Assembly (NCBI GenBank): GCA_018699955.1
Contig: JABISG010000040.1
Coordinates: 1-64,000 of the forward strand
Reading direction: 5' to 3'
From: Planctomycetaceae bacterium
GTDB lineage: Bacteria > Planctomycetota > Planctomycetia > Planctomycetales > Planctomycetaceae
DNA length: 64,000 nt
In this document: in pieces, positions 44,337 to 53,977 of the stretch
Layout of the letters: every line of letters starts with the position of its first letter
Position numbering within the stretch: the stretch's first letter is position 1
Notes under the pieces: generated by a model
Database searches by the model: none
Seen by the model: only the letters and a program-made list of their open reading frames with translations
What the model was told of the DNA's origin: nothing
Made by a program: the position numbers and the translations under genes

Positions 44337-44392
44337 AGATAGAAGAATTGCTGTCAGATTTTACAGCCGCTGAAAAACCCAATCAGACGGCT

Positions 44393-44845
44393 TCATGGCG
44401 TCGGCCAATGGTACAACATCAAATAAATGATAACACCTGTGACAGATACGTAAAGCCAAATTGGAAACGTCACCCTTGCGATCTTTCGATGCGGTTCCCA
44501 CTGTGATTTCAGCCCACGGTATATTGTGATTGCGGCCAGAATTGGAACCGCTGCCGCCAGCACAATGTGGCTGAACAGAATCGTCAAATAGATCGGCCGG
44601 ATCAGCCCTGTCCCCTGAAATCTGCGGGAACCGCTGCCGGTATAGTGCGTTAACGCCGCGTGATAAACGAGATAACAGACGAGGAACACGACCGAAACGG
44701 CGAACGCCGTCAACATGGTGCGGCGGTGCGCAGTCGGTTTCCCACTGCGGATGAGCAGGAACCCGGCAATCAACAGCAGCGTCGATAATCCGTTCAGCCC
44801 GGCGTTTACGGCGGGCAACGCCGTCACCCATGCGGGAACATCCAC
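44393..44845 (-). CDS. DUF420 membrane protein
   Basis: The start is the GTG at 44845, immediately after the SCO stop, with GAGGGA eight bases upstream; longer frames run through the SCO gene. 150 residues with four membrane helices. The family's histidines appear in KPTAHRRTML, VCYLVYHAAL, LFSHIVLAAA and the C-terminal MLYHWP. DUF420 proteins are usually encoded beside haem-copper oxidases, as here, and resemble CtaM-like assembly factors. Role: probable oxidase biogenesis in the inner membrane. Confidence 0.85.
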   Translation of the reverse strand: MDVPAWVTALPAVNAGLNGLSTLLLIAGFLLIRSGKPTAHRRTMLTAFAVSVVFLVCYLVYHAALTHYTGSGSRRFQGTGLIRPIYLTILFSHIVLAAAVPILAAITIYRGLKSQWEPHRKIARVTFPIWLYVSVTGVIIYLMLYHWPTP

Positions 44846-44846
44846 G

Positions 44847-45695
44847 CTATGTTCCCTCGCTGTTCGGAGTTGGATTGGATGCCGCAGCAGGAACAGGCGC
44901 CTCGACAGGAGAATCGGTTTCATCCGCCGAAGGAGCGATCGATGCGTCCTGCGGCGAACCTTCAATTTCCTTCTGCAACTCGCGGGCCAACTCGGCCATC
45001 TCCACGTCATTCCCTGCGTCGTACTTCCCACGAATTTGACCGGCGGCATCGACATGCACGACGCGCGTCGAGTGGGTGATTTCCCAACCTTTTTTGCGCA
45101 TTGGGCCGGTCTCTTCGTGAACGGTCAATCCGAAGCTGTTTCCGATCAGCGGATAAATCACATTTTGATCGCCGGTCAGAAAAAGCCATTGCTGTTCGTC
45201 GGCTCCAAAATTGTCGGCGTAGTTCGCCAGACGTTCCGGCGTGTCCCGTTTCGGATCGACCGTAATTGTTACCAGCCGTACGGGCTTGCCCACGAATCGA
45301 TCTTGTAGCAGTTTCATCTGTCCCGTCACGCGCGGACAAGGGCCGGCACAATTCGTGAAGACGAAGCAGACCGCCCACGGATTGCCCAACAGGTCTTTGT
45401 TGGTCACCTTGCGGCCGCTGCGTTCGGTCAATTCAAAGTCGGCAACAACGTCGGCCATGCCGGTTGACGGCTTCGTTCCCGGCGGGTTCACCTTGAACGA
45501 ATACGCTGGCATGTCGCCGTCAGTTGTCGCCACAGAACTGTCGCTTTCGCCGCCCGGTGCCGAGGCATCATTCCGCGAGCGCCAAGTCAAGACGCCCGCC
45601 GCCACCGCCATAATCACTGTCAACACGGCCGACAATCGAATCAGAATCCGAGCCGGATCGTTGTGTTCAACTGTTTTTGTTTTCTGTGTCGCCAT
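44847..45695 (-). CDS. SCO1/SenC-type copper chaperone
   Basis: 282 residues from ATG 45695. An N-terminal membrane anchor (about residues 20-40) leads to a thioredoxin-fold domain with the copper site NCAGPCP (CxxxC) and a downstream His in THSTRVVHVD. DFELTERSGRKVTNKDLLGN and ITVDPKRDTPERL are typical. It delivers copper to the CuA centre of oxidase subunit II, encoded upstream in the same cluster. A disordered acidic and Pro/Ala-rich C-terminal tail of about 50 residues is extra compared with usual SCO proteins. Confidence 0.93.
   Translation of the reverse strand: MATQKTKTVEHNDPARILIRLSAVLTVIMAVAAGVLTWRSRNDASAPGGESDSSVATTDGDMPAYSFKVNPPGTKPSTGMADVVADFELTERSGRKVTNKDLLGNPWAVCFVFTNCAGPCPRVTGQMKLLQDRFVGKPVRLVTITVDPKRDTPERLANYADNFGADEQQWLFLTGDQNVIYPLIGNSFGLTVHEETGPMRKKGWEITHSTRVVHVDAAGQIRGKYDAGNDVEMAELARELQKEIEGSPQDASIAPSADETDSPVEAPVPAAASNPTPNSEGT
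44853..44858 (-). promoter_or_regulatory. ribosome binding site deciding the DUF420 start
   Basis: GAGGGA on the minus strand, inside the end of the SCO gene, precedes the GTG at 44845 by about seven bases. It decides between this and the longer overlapping frame. Confidence 0.6.
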
Positions 45696-45752
45696 CAATT
45701 CAATCTCTTACTGTGAAATTCAAGCCGATGGGTTATATCCCGTCGGAAATAA

Positions 45753-46607
45753 TCACCGTGCATCCTGCGAAGTTTGTCGGCCGGTGAGATACACCGAAAC
45801 TCCCACGGAGGCGGCACAAAACAAACCGGTCACCGCCAGGCACATGGCCAGCGAAGGCAGACCAGCCGCTTCCGACTCTAACAGCCGGGCATCCATCAAC
45901 CGCCGCAAGCCGGCCACGCCGTATGTCAGTGGGTTCAGCCGCACCACGACACTCAGCCACCTGCTTTCGCCGCCAGGGAAAAATGCCCCCGAAAGCAACC
46001 ACATCGGCAGCAACACCACACTCATGACGGCATGGTATCCCTGTGTCGAATCCATCGGCCACGCGATCGCATATCCCAACCCGGTTAACGCGAAGGCCAG
46101 CAGTGTTAGAAAACCGACCGATGCCAGCACTCCCATCGCCGACACTTCGTAATTCATTGTAGGAACCAGTCCGACGTAGGTCAGCACCGGGCCGATGATC
46201 AAGAACAAACCGGCCTGCATGACCGCGAGCGCCGTTCCGCCGCACAGCTTGCCCAACACCAGCGACGTCCGCGATGCCGGCGAGACGAGTACGCCCTGCA
46301 GAAACCCCTCGCGGCGGTCTTCGATAATGGAAATTGTGGAGAAAATGGCAGTAAACAGCACAATCAATACCGTCACACCGGGAAAGAAATACTCCTGGTA
46401 CCCCATCTCTTCGGGAGCCCAGCCGGGCGGCTTGAACGATCCATGCAGCCCCGCCCCGAACAGAATCCAGAAAATGATCGGTTGGCCCAACGCGCCCACC
46501 ACCCGTGTCCGCTGACGAAAGAACCGCACCAATTCCCGCACCGCCAGCGTCCAGACCGGTAGCCAGAAGGATGATGAAGATTGGGATGTTTTGGAAATGG
46601 AGATCAT
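45753..46607 (-). CDS. ABC-2 type permease
   Basis: 284 residues with about six membrane helices. WTLAVRELVRFFRQRTRVVG at the start, FFPGVTVLIVLFTAIFSTIS, and EGFLQGVLVSPASRTSLVLG are typical of ABC-2 (DrrB/NodJ-like) permeases. It follows the ATPase gene on the same strand after about 60 bases, and together they form an exporter. Its place between coxD and SCO suggests a role in oxidase maturation or copper or haem handling, but the substrate is not shown. Confidence 0.88.
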   Translation of the reverse strand: MISISKTSQSSSSFWLPVWTLAVRELVRFFRQRTRVVGALGQPIIFWILFGAGLHGSFKPPGWAPEEMGYQEYFFPGVTVLIVLFTAIFSTISIIEDRREGFLQGVLVSPASRTSLVLGKLCGGTALAVMQAGLFLIIGPVLTYVGLVPTMNYEVSAMGVLASVGFLTLLAFALTGLGYAIAWPMDSTQGYHAVMSVVLLPMWLLSGAFFPGGESRWLSVVVRLNPLTYGVAGLRRLMDARLLESEAAGLPSLAMCLAVTGLFCAASVGVSVYLTGRQTSQDAR

Positions 46608-46670
46608 TGGGTTACTTGAAAGTTCCGCCGGGACGCGGCCCGACGGCTTTGATTAATCAATTCAATTCAT

Positions 46671-47630
46671 TTAGCCGACCCGCTTGCGGGGCGTGTCCGT
46701 CTCAGGTTCCGCGTCCCAAAACTGGTGTCCTGTTCGCGCAATGAACGCGTCTTCCAGCGTCGGCTTGCCGAGCGAAATCGACGTGATCTCATCCGGAAAC
46801 CGTTCGATAAGTTCGCCGAGCAACTCGTGACCGCGTTCCCGTTCGATGCGAAGGGTTCCGCCGAGTACCTTGGTCGTCACATCGAATTCTTTGGTAATTC
46901 GGCTCGCCAGTTCTTCGGGGCTTTCGCAGTGTATCGTCAGGCAATCGCCGCCCACGTCGGCCCGCAATTCGTCTGGCGTTCCGATCGCGACCAACTCTCC
47001 CACATCGAGAATGCCCAGCCTGTCACAGCGATCGGCTTCTTCCATCAGGTGCGTCGTCACCAGCACCGTCACGTTGGCTTCGCTTTGAAGTTGTTTCAGA
47101 TAACGCCACAAATCGTGCCGTGCGCCGGGGTCCAGCCCGGTACTCGGCTCGTCTAACAACAGCAATGCCGGATCGTGCAGCAGCCCCTTGGCAATTTCAA
47201 CGCGTCGCTTCAGTCCGCCCGACAACGACTCCACACGATCGCGTTGCCGGTCGGTCAGTCCCAACCGATCGAGTAAACGCTCAATCCGCGTTCGCAATTC
47301 GCTGCCGGAAAGGCCGTACAAATGCCCCTGATGACGAAGGTTTTCCAGCACGGTCAATTTGGCGTCGAGGCTCGGCGATTGGAACGTCACACCAATCCGG
47401 CGGCGGACTTCCGCCTGCTGTTTGCCCACATCCAGCTCGAGTACGCTGACTTCGCCTTCCTGCACGGGCAACAATGTGGACAGCAACCGGAACAGTGTCG
47501 TTTTTCCGCCACCGTTGGGGCCCAACAGGCCGAAGATTTCACCGGGCGGAACGTGAAAGTCGATACCCGCCAATGCCCGGTGGTTGCCGTAATGATGAAC
47601 CAGCCCACGCACGTTGATCGCGTTTTGCAT
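46671..47630 (-). CDS. ABC transporter ATP-binding protein
   Basis: 319 residues from ATG 47630 (the longer frame adds seven residues). Walker A GPNGGGKTT, signature LSGGLKRR, Walker B LLLLDEPSTGLDPG and switch TTHLMEEADRCDRL are intact. The C-terminal 90 residues match the extra domain of DrrA/CcmA-type ATPases that pair with ABC-2 permeases. It sits directly downstream of the oxidase subunit genes. Cytoplasmic, bound to the permease. The substrate is unknown. Confidence 0.92.
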   Translation of the reverse strand: MQNAINVRGLVHHYGNHRALAGIDFHVPPGEIFGLLGPNGGGKTTLFRLLSTLLPVQEGEVSVLELDVGKQQAEVRRRIGVTFQSPSLDAKLTVLENLRHQGHLYGLSGSELRTRIERLLDRLGLTDRQRDRVESLSGGLKRRVEIAKGLLHDPALLLLDEPSTGLDPGARHDLWRYLKQLQSEANVTVLVTTHLMEEADRCDRLGILDVGELVAIGTPDELRADVGGDCLTIHCESPEELASRITKEFDVTTKVLGGTLRIERERGHELLGELIERFPDEITSISLGKPTLEDAFIARTGHQFWDAEPETDTPRKRVG

Positions 47631-47705
47631 TGCTACCAGACCGTTTCGCAAGCAGTCCGCCGGCTATCGTGCAAACCCTTGCTTGCGCGGCGGGCTGGTT
47701 TGCGT

Positions 47706-48086
47706 TCAGTGCGTTTTTTCCGGCGTCTTCGGCTTCTCGTCGGCTTCCTCACCGTGCGCCGTAACCGCATCGTGAATTTGTGGCACATCCTGTGTGTAGT
47801 AATGCACGCCAATATCCGGCAGCAACGCCAGCGGCAGCCCCAATGCCAATGCACAAGTTGGTGCAAGCAGCACGAACTTCCAGTTCCCCTCGAACTTCAG
47901 ATGCATGAAGTACGTTAACACAAACATTGCCTTGGCAACCGCAACACCCATCACCAGGATGATGAGTACGATCTTGTTCTCGATCCCCATTTTGTCGAAC
48001 GCGAACGACATCAACGTGCAGAAGCAAAGAAAGCCGAAGATGATCGAGTAGTTGACGTTATGGTGGCCGGCATGTTCGTCCGACAT
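47706..48086 (-). CDS. coxD: cytochrome c oxidase subunit IV
   Basis: 126 residues from ATG 48086 with GGAG nine bases upstream; the longer frame lacks support. Three hydrophobic helices and the AKAMFVLTYFMHLKFEGNWK segment identify a bacterial caa3/aa3-type subunit IV (COX4_pro family). It lies just after subunit III on the same strand. Role: structural subunit of the oxidase in the inner membrane. The charged His/Glu-rich C-terminal tail is hydrophilic. Confidence 0.88.
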   Translation of the reverse strand: MSDEHAGHHNVNYSIIFGFLCFCTLMSFAFDKMGIENKIVLIILVMGVAVAKAMFVLTYFMHLKFEGNWKFVLLAPTCALALGLPLALLPDIGVHYYTQDVPQIHDAVTAHGEEADEKPKTPEKTH

Positions 48087-48143
48087 TGTATTACGCTCCG
48101 ATTGTTCATTCGTTCCCACGCTACGCGAAGCGTGGGCTTGACG

Positions 48144-49139
48144 CTAAACGATGTAGAGGAGGGGGAACAAAAAGATCCAGACCAGATCGACGAAGTGCCA
48201 GTACAGCCCACTGTTCTCAATCCAATCCGACCAGCCTGCATCCAATTTCGATCCCTGCATCAACACCATACCAAACAGGATCATGCCAATGATGACGTGC
48301 AACGCGTGAAACCCGGTCATCAGGAAATAAGTGGATGCGAACAGGTTGCCGTATGGAACGGGATGCGGGTCGTGGACTTCAGAAAACAGGCCGGCAAATT
48401 GCTTGTCCGCTCTCAATTTCTTCAAATACTCTTCCACGCCGTGCAGCGTGAGCGGTTGAAGTTTATCGCCGGGTGTTAACGCTTTCCTTTGCGATTCAAA
48501 TTCAGCAGAAGGAATCGACAGCGCGACGTTATCGCGAGCATGCCGACTTAGTTCGACAAATTCCGAATCGAAGGCGGCCAGCGCCTGCAGTTGTGAAAGC
48601 TTCCCACCCTTTTGCTCGCCAATCGCCGCCTGTAGGGCAGTTCGCTTGTCTTCTAGCGCCTTTCCTTCCATGCCAAGCCGGGCCATTTCCGCGTTGACAA
48701 CGTCTTCCATCTCGCGGGTGACCTTATTGATCGCCTGCTCGTCATTTTCGGCAATATGGCTGGGCAGAATGTCGTGGCTGATCTTGCCATAATATTCGTA
48801 TGATTTGATGCCCAGAAACAGACAGGATAGCCCAAAAGTGAAGGCCAGAAATTTCCACGCCTTCTGAAAGTTCTTTGCACCCATGGCTTCGTGTGCCACG
48901 ACGACAAAGTAGCTCGATAGGATGAGCACGAACGTATTGATGGCCCCAGCCTCGACAACGATGTGCGTGTCTTCGACTTTGGTCGGCCAGCCGGGCGAGC
49001 CGATGCGTAGCACGAGATACGCGCCGATGAAGGCGGTGAAGAACATGATCTCCGTACCCAGAAACAGCCACATTCCCAGTTTCGAGTTGGGAATGGGCAG
49101 CCCCATTTTCAGGGCCGGAGCGGGTGATTCGTGTGACAT
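48144..49139 (-). CDS. coxC: cytochrome c oxidase subunit III with a large insertion
   Basis: 331 residues. [53 protein letters not shown] and [20 protein letters not shown] are the family blocks. Typical bacterial subunits III have about 200-260 residues. Here residues about 125-258 form a hydrophilic, helical insertion between two membrane segments, with coiled-coil character ([20 protein letters not shown]). The insertion would face one side of the membrane. The reading frame is uninterrupted, so it is not a frameshift artefact. Confidence 0.92.
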   Translation of the reverse strand: MSHESPAPALKMGLPIPNSKLGMWLFLGTEIMFFTAFIGAYLVLRIGSPGWPTKVEDTHIVVEAGAINTFVLILSSYFVVVAHEAMGAKNFQKAWKFLAFTFGLSCLFLGIKSYEYYGKISHDILPSHIAENDEQAINKVTREMEDVVNAEMARLGMEGKALEDKRTALQAAIGEQKGGKLSQLQALAAFDSEFVELSRHARDNVALSIPSAEFESQRKALTPGDKLQPLTLHGVEEYLKKLRADKQFAGLFSEVHDPHPVPYGNLFASTYFLMTGFHALHVIIGMILFGMVLMQGSKLDAGWSDWIENSGLYWHFVDLVWIFLFPLLYIV

Positions 49140-49203
49140 TTCAAAAACCGGTCGGTGACTAAGAGTCGAGGGTCAAAAGACGAGAGCGAAAAAAACGCAT
49201 GGC

Positions 49204-50142
49204 TCACTGCAACAACTGGATGTGATCCCACAATAGCGACAACAACAACAACGGCAGATACAACAGCGAAGAGAGCAACAGGCCGCGTGCGGTTTTGTCG
49301 CTAGGCGAGACCGCAAAACGGATCGAACAGGCCAGGTAACCGACACCCAATACCACCGCTGCCAGGAAGTAACTCGTTCCTGCCAGCGCGAATTGGCTCG
49401 GTAACAAACTGACTGGTAATAGCACCATTGAATAGGCGACCATCTGCTGTCCGGTGAGTTGTGCCGACCGTGGACCGGAAGGCAGCATCTTCAAATCGGC
49501 CCGCGCATAGTCGCCACGGTAAATCCAGGCGATTGCCAGGAAATGTGGGAACTGCCACAAGAACAACACGCCGAACAGAATCCACGCGCCAGCATCCAAT
49601 TTTCCAGCTGCCGCCGCCCAGCCAAGCGCCGGAGGCAATGCTCCGGCGATGGCGCCAATCGCCGTGCAAAATGCGGTCACGCGTTTCAGCGGAGTGTATG
49701 CAGTGACGTAGATGACAAGCGTCAGTGCCGTCAGCAATGCGGTGATCCAGTTCACTTGCACCGCCAGATACAGAGTGCCGACAATGCCCGCCGTTAATCC
49801 GAAGGCGAACACTTCGCCCGAAGACAGTCGGCCGGTCGGCAGCGGTCGGTCGGCCGTGCGGTGCATACGGGCATCGGTGTGGCGTTCGAGCCATTGATTC
49901 AGTGCGCTCGATCCCGTTGCGACCAACGCAATTCCAAACATGGCATGCAGCAGCGGATACGGATTCCAGCTTCCTGCCGACCCGAGGACATATCCAATGG
50001 CAACGGTGACCAGCACCATCAGCGAAATGCGCGGCTTGGCGATGGCTGTGTAATCGACAGCCCGCACTATGGCGGCATTCCAGAACGCAGCAGCGACACC
50101 GTCGGTTCGCGGTCGAGATGCGGTTGATCCGGCGGTACTCAC
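49204..50142 (-). CDS. ctaB: protohaem IX farnesyltransferase (haem O synthase)
   Basis: 312 residues with about eight helices. The prenyl-diphosphate motifs are ALNQWLERHTDARMHRTADR and RGDYARADLKMLP. YTPLKRVTAFCTAIGAIAGALPP is the family signature. It converts haem B to haem O for the oxidase encoded here. ATGA overlap with ctaA upstream, so they are coupled. Confidence 0.95.
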   Translation of the reverse strand: MSTAGSTASRPRTDGVAAAFWNAAIVRAVDYTAIAKPRISLMVLVTVAIGYVLGSAGSWNPYPLLHAMFGIALVATGSSALNQWLERHTDARMHRTADRPLPTGRLSSGEVFAFGLTAGIVGTLYLAVQVNWITALLTALTLVIYVTAYTPLKRVTAFCTAIGAIAGALPPALGWAAAAGKLDAGAWILFGVLFLWQFPHFLAIAWIYRGDYARADLKMLPSGPRSAQLTGQQMVAYSMVLLPVSLLPSQFALAGTSYFLAAVVLGVGYLACSIRFAVSPSDKTARGLLLSSLLYLPLLLLSLLWDHIQLLQ

Positions 50143-51095
50143 GAGGCACCCCCCTCAACTCGCATGGTGCCAGCGGTCAGGCAACTTCCGGCCGTCTCGT
50201 TCTTCCCGCAGGCTGCCAACCGATAGACCGACAACGCAAACAGCGTCGCCGTCGTTAGCAGCAGCATGCCGATCAGTGTGTGTGATGTCCTTAGCAGGAT
50301 CTGCTGGGTGGATCGTTGAACGGCCACGTAATCCATTGGTGCATAACCATATTTCGTGGCGAACGCGCCAAGTCCTAACACAACCTGCAGCCCAACCAAC
50401 AGAGGCAGCCACCACGCGTAGCGTCGCAACTGGCCCGCGCGACTCATGAAGGCACCCACGGCCGCAGCAATAACCACCAGAAAGACCAGCACCGCCAGTC
50501 CAATGTGCTCGTACAAGCTCATGCCGAGATGGCGGAGCGTCCCACCCAGCAGATATTGAATCACCAACACGACCGGTGCTGCGAGCGCCAACGGTTTCAG
50601 CCAGTCAACTTCAGCATCGCGATCGTTAATGGGCGCATCGATCCACCGCCGACCGGTAAAGAGCGACAGTGCCGCCATCAGCGTGAAAACGACGGCGGCA
50701 AATGCTCCGTGAAACATTGCCATGCGTGGGTCGTTGGCCAGCACACGCATGCCGCCCAGAATTCCCTGCGCCAAGACACAAAACGGAATAACCGTCGCCA
50801 ACACGCGAACCCACAGGCGGCGTTCTTTCATCCAGGCGACGAGCATCATCGCGGCACTGAGAATGCCGATCAACGCGCCGCCCAACCGATGGCCGTGCTC
50901 GGCAAACTTGTCGGTTGTCGCCCGCAACCATGGATACAGCAGCATGTTTTGTCCGTCTGATGACGGCCAATCGAGAAATGCCATGCCCCAGTTCATCGTC
51001 GTCACCAGCGCACCAATCGTAATCGGCAGCAACGCCACGCAGGCAGTCGCCACGGCGAAACGATGAACGGTAGGTTGGTAAGTTGATGCAGACAT
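50139..51095 (-). CDS. ctaA: haem A synthase
   Basis: 318 residues with about eight helices and the histidines expected of COX15/CtaA: the LRATTDKFAEHGHRLGGALIG block near the N-terminus, FHGAFAAVVFTLMAAL, LYEHIGLAVLVFL, and LRTSHTLIGMLLLTTATL at the C-terminus. It oxidises haem O to haem A. Located between coxA and ctaB in the oxidase cluster. Confidence 0.93.
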   Translation of the reverse strand: MSASTYQPTVHRFAVATACVALLPITIGALVTTMNWGMAFLDWPSSDGQNMLLYPWLRATTDKFAEHGHRLGGALIGILSAAMMLVAWMKERRLWVRVLATVIPFCVLAQGILGGMRVLANDPRMAMFHGAFAAVVFTLMAALSLFTGRRWIDAPINDRDAEVDWLKPLALAAPVVLVIQYLLGGTLRHLGMSLYEHIGLAVLVFLVVIAAAVGAFMSRAGQLRRYAWWLPLLVGLQVVLGLGAFATKYGYAPMDYVAVQRSTQQILLRTSHTLIGMLLLTTATLFALSVYRLAACGKNETAGSCLTAGTMRVEGGAS

Positions 51096-51170
51096 GCGAA
51101 ATAGTCAAAAACCGGTTGATATCACCTGTAGCGGAAGTCGTTCTTGATCAGCGAGTTGATTGACCGCAAC

Positions 51171-53000
51171 TTACGCGGTGTCGTCCGGTTCGGGCGGCGT
51201 GTCATTCACGTTGTCCGTAACCGGCGGCTCGGTTTGCATGAGGAAATCTTTATCACCAGAAAGTGGGCTGGAGAACTCATACGGTCCACGGTAAATCACC
51301 GGGGGAATGTCGAAGTTGCCGTGTCCAGGTGGCGACGGAGCCGACCACTCCAGACTATTGGCATCCCACGGATTGCGACCACATTTCGGACCGAGGAACA
51401 TGCTGTAGGCAAAATTGGCCAGCAGCACGAATTGCGCAACACCCATCAGAATAGCAAACCACGTCATGATCAGATTCATGGGTTGCAGGTGCTCGAGATA
51501 CGGATGCAAATAGGGGTCGGCGTATCGGCGGGGCATGCCGGCAATGCCGAGCATGTGCATGGGGAAAAACGTTCCGTTGAAACCAATGAACGTCAGCACA
51601 AAATGAAGCTTGCCCAATTTCTCGTTCATCATGCGACCGAACATCTTCGGGAACCAGTAGACAATGGCACCGAACACGCCGAATAAGGTCGCCCCGAACA
51701 ACACGTAATGGAAGTGGGCGACGATGAAGTACGTGTCGTGGAAGTAAATGTCGGTCGGCACCGCTGCCATGAAAATGCCCGACAGTCCGCCGACGATAAA
51801 CATCGAGACGAAGGCAACGCAGTTGAGGAACACTGTGTTGAAACGAATGTTGCCTCCCCAGATGGTGCCGATCCAGTTGAACGTCTTGATGGCTGAAGGC
51901 AGCGCGATCATCATGGTTGAGATCATGAAGGTCATGCCCAACGCAGGATTCATGCCGCTGGTAAACATGTGATGTCCCCAGACGATGAAGCCCAACCCGG
52001 CGATTGCCGCCATCGCGTAAACCATCGGCTTGTAGCCGAACAACGGCTTGCGGCACATCGTCGCCAGCATGTCGGAAACCATCCCCATTGCCGGCAACAG
52101 CATGATGTACACCGCCGGATGCGAATAGAACCAGAACAGGTGCTGCCACAACAGTGGCTGTCCGCCACCGATTGTTGGGGCGGCGTTATTGACTACGACA
52201 CCGGACGGAATGAAAAACACCGTGCCGAACAGCCGATCGCCCACCTGCATGAAGCCGGCCGCTGTGAGTACCGGCAGAGCAAACGCCTGCAGAATGGCGG
52301 TGATGAACATGCCCCAGATGGTCATCGGCATGCGGAACAGTGTCATGCCGGGAGCGCGCATGTTGATGATGGTTGTCAGATAGTTGATCGAGCCCATCAT
52401 CGAAGAGAAGCCAATGAACGTGACCCCGAGTAGCCAGAAGTTCTGCGCCCAGCCGGAACCGGGAGCCGCCTCGTACAAATCGGCCAGTAGTGGATACGAA
52501 GTCCAACCGGACGCCGGCCCGCCGCCGACGAAGAAGCTCGTGCCAAAGCAGGCAATCGCAGGCCACATGAACCAGTAGCTGAGCATGTTCAAAGTGGGGA
52601 ACGCCATATCATCCGCGCCAATCATTAGCGGGATGCAAAAGTTGCCGTACGCTCCGGCCAGCACGGGAATGACCACCAGGAAGATCATCACCGTGGCGTG
52701 CATGGTGAAGAGCATGGTGTAAAATTCAGGTGTAATCTGCCCGCCTTGTTGGGCAAAAAGCAGTTCGCCGACAATCGGCATCGTTTTCCACGGATACGCC
52801 AGCTGCCAGCGAACGGCCAACGCCAATGCCCCACCCACCATCAGCATGAGCAGCGTGGTGATGAGAAACTGGATGCCGATCATTTTGTGATCGGTCGAAA
52901 AGATGTACTTCCTCACGAAGCTCAGTTCGTGATGTGCCGCTTCGCCATGAACGGCATGTGCCAGGGCATTCGGCGTGGAAGCGGGATTGATCGTACTCAT
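51171..53000 (-). CDS. coxA: cytochrome c oxidase subunit I, A2-type
   Basis: 609 residues and 12 helices. The haem ligand is in LFTMHATVMIF (H101). WQHLFWFYSHPAVYIMLLPA carries the CuB His with YSHP in place of the A1-type Glu, marking the A2 subtype. GHHMFTSGMNP and DTYFIVAHFHYVLFG give the remaining ligands. It reduces O2 to water and pumps protons. It lies after subunit II on the same strand. The C-terminal tail is hydrophilic. Confidence 0.97.
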   Translation of the reverse strand: MSTINPASTPNALAHAVHGEAAHHELSFVRKYIFSTDHKMIGIQFLITTLLMLMVGGALALAVRWQLAYPWKTMPIVGELLFAQQGGQITPEFYTMLFTMHATVMIFLVVIPVLAGAYGNFCIPLMIGADDMAFPTLNMLSYWFMWPAIACFGTSFFVGGGPASGWTSYPLLADLYEAAPGSGWAQNFWLLGVTFIGFSSMMGSINYLTTIINMRAPGMTLFRMPMTIWGMFITAILQAFALPVLTAAGFMQVGDRLFGTVFFIPSGVVVNNAAPTIGGGQPLLWQHLFWFYSHPAVYIMLLPAMGMVSDMLATMCRKPLFGYKPMVYAMAAIAGLGFIVWGHHMFTSGMNPALGMTFMISTMMIALPSAIKTFNWIGTIWGGNIRFNTVFLNCVAFVSMFIVGGLSGIFMAAVPTDIYFHDTYFIVAHFHYVLFGATLFGVFGAIVYWFPKMFGRMMNEKLGKLHFVLTFIGFNGTFFPMHMLGIAGMPRRYADPYLHPYLEHLQPMNLIMTWFAILMGVAQFVLLANFAYSMFLGPKCGRNPWDANSLEWSAPSPPGHGNFDIPPVIYRGPYEFSSPLSGDKDFLMQTEPPVTDNVNDTPPEPDDTA

Positions 53001-53059
53001 GACAAAGCCTTGGTTTCAAAATCGAAAACCGAACTTCGGAATTCGTGCTGCAAATTCAA

Positions 53060-53899
53060 TTACTCGTCGTCAGCATCGCCGCTTTTCTTATCCTGCACGC
53101 CGTCGTCATTCTGCTCGTTTCGGAGATCGTGCAGATACTTGCCGAATTGGGTTTGCGGCTCGGCGACAATGCGCGCCTTCATCTTATAATGCCCCCAACC
53201 ACACAACTCAGCACACGTCAACTGGTAATGTCCAGCTTGTGTCACCTCGAACCAGACTGGAATCACCTGTCCCGGCAGAGCATCCTGCTTGACTCGGAGC
53301 TGCGGTGCAAAGAACGAGTGCTGCACGTCCTCGGAACGCAGTTGAATCATGACCGGGCGGTTGGTTGGCACGTGCAAGTCGTTGACGGTGTATAAATCGT
53401 CCGGTTGCGGTTTCAGTTGCAGCTTCTTGCCGGGCGCAGGATAACGAATTCGCCACTCGAATTGCCGTGCTGTCACCTCAGCCACCGGTGCTTCGACCGC
53501 CGCCTCGGGAAAGCTGCTCATCACGCGGAACTTTCTCCAGACGTCGAGTTGGTACAACGATATAAAAATCAGGATTCCGGTGGGAACAATGGTCCACATC
53601 ACTTCGAGGGCATGGCTGCCGTGCGAGAAGAGTGCTTTCTTACCTTCATCGCGCGCCCCGCGAAACAGCACGTAACCCAGTGCAATGTGCGTGAGGACAA
53701 ACACGACGCTGGTAATGATCAGAATCAGATAGAACAGGTTGTCGATATCCACGCCCAACGGCGTCATCGACTGCCCCTTGGTCAGGCTGTCGGGATCGCC
53801 CGCGCCGGGGAACCACCAGTTCATAGCCGGTGAGATCGTGAAGATCACGATCGCCACGATCGGCCAGAACATAAAAAATGCCGCCCAGAAGTAACGCAT
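53060..53899 (-). CDS. coxB: cytochrome c oxidase subunit II
   Basis: 279 residues with two N-terminal membrane helices and a cupredoxin domain. CuA ligands are in RSEDVQHSFFAP (His) and LTCAELCGWGHYKM (two Cys, His, Met). No CxxCH is present, so it lacks a fused cytochrome c; the electron donor must be separate, probably one of the haem lipoproteins upstream. Electrons pass to subunit I encoded next. Usual length. Confidence 0.95.
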   Translation of the reverse strand: MRYFWAAFFMFWPIVAIVIFTISPAMNWWFPGAGDPDSLTKGQSMTPLGVDIDNLFYLILIITSVVFVLTHIALGYVLFRGARDEGKKALFSHGSHALEVMWTIVPTGILIFISLYQLDVWRKFRVMSSFPEAAVEAPVAEVTARQFEWRIRYPAPGKKLQLKPQPDDLYTVNDLHVPTNRPVMIQLRSEDVQHSFFAPQLRVKQDALPGQVIPVWFEVTQAGHYQLTCAELCGWGHYKMKARIVAEPQTQFGKYLHDLRNEQNDDGVQDKKSGDADDE

Positions 53900-53977
53900 T
53901 TCAAAATTCTCCAGATCGCCGCCAGTGTAAACACCGTCGGCAAGCCCCGCGTGTCATTGCGAAGGGCTGAATCTTGG

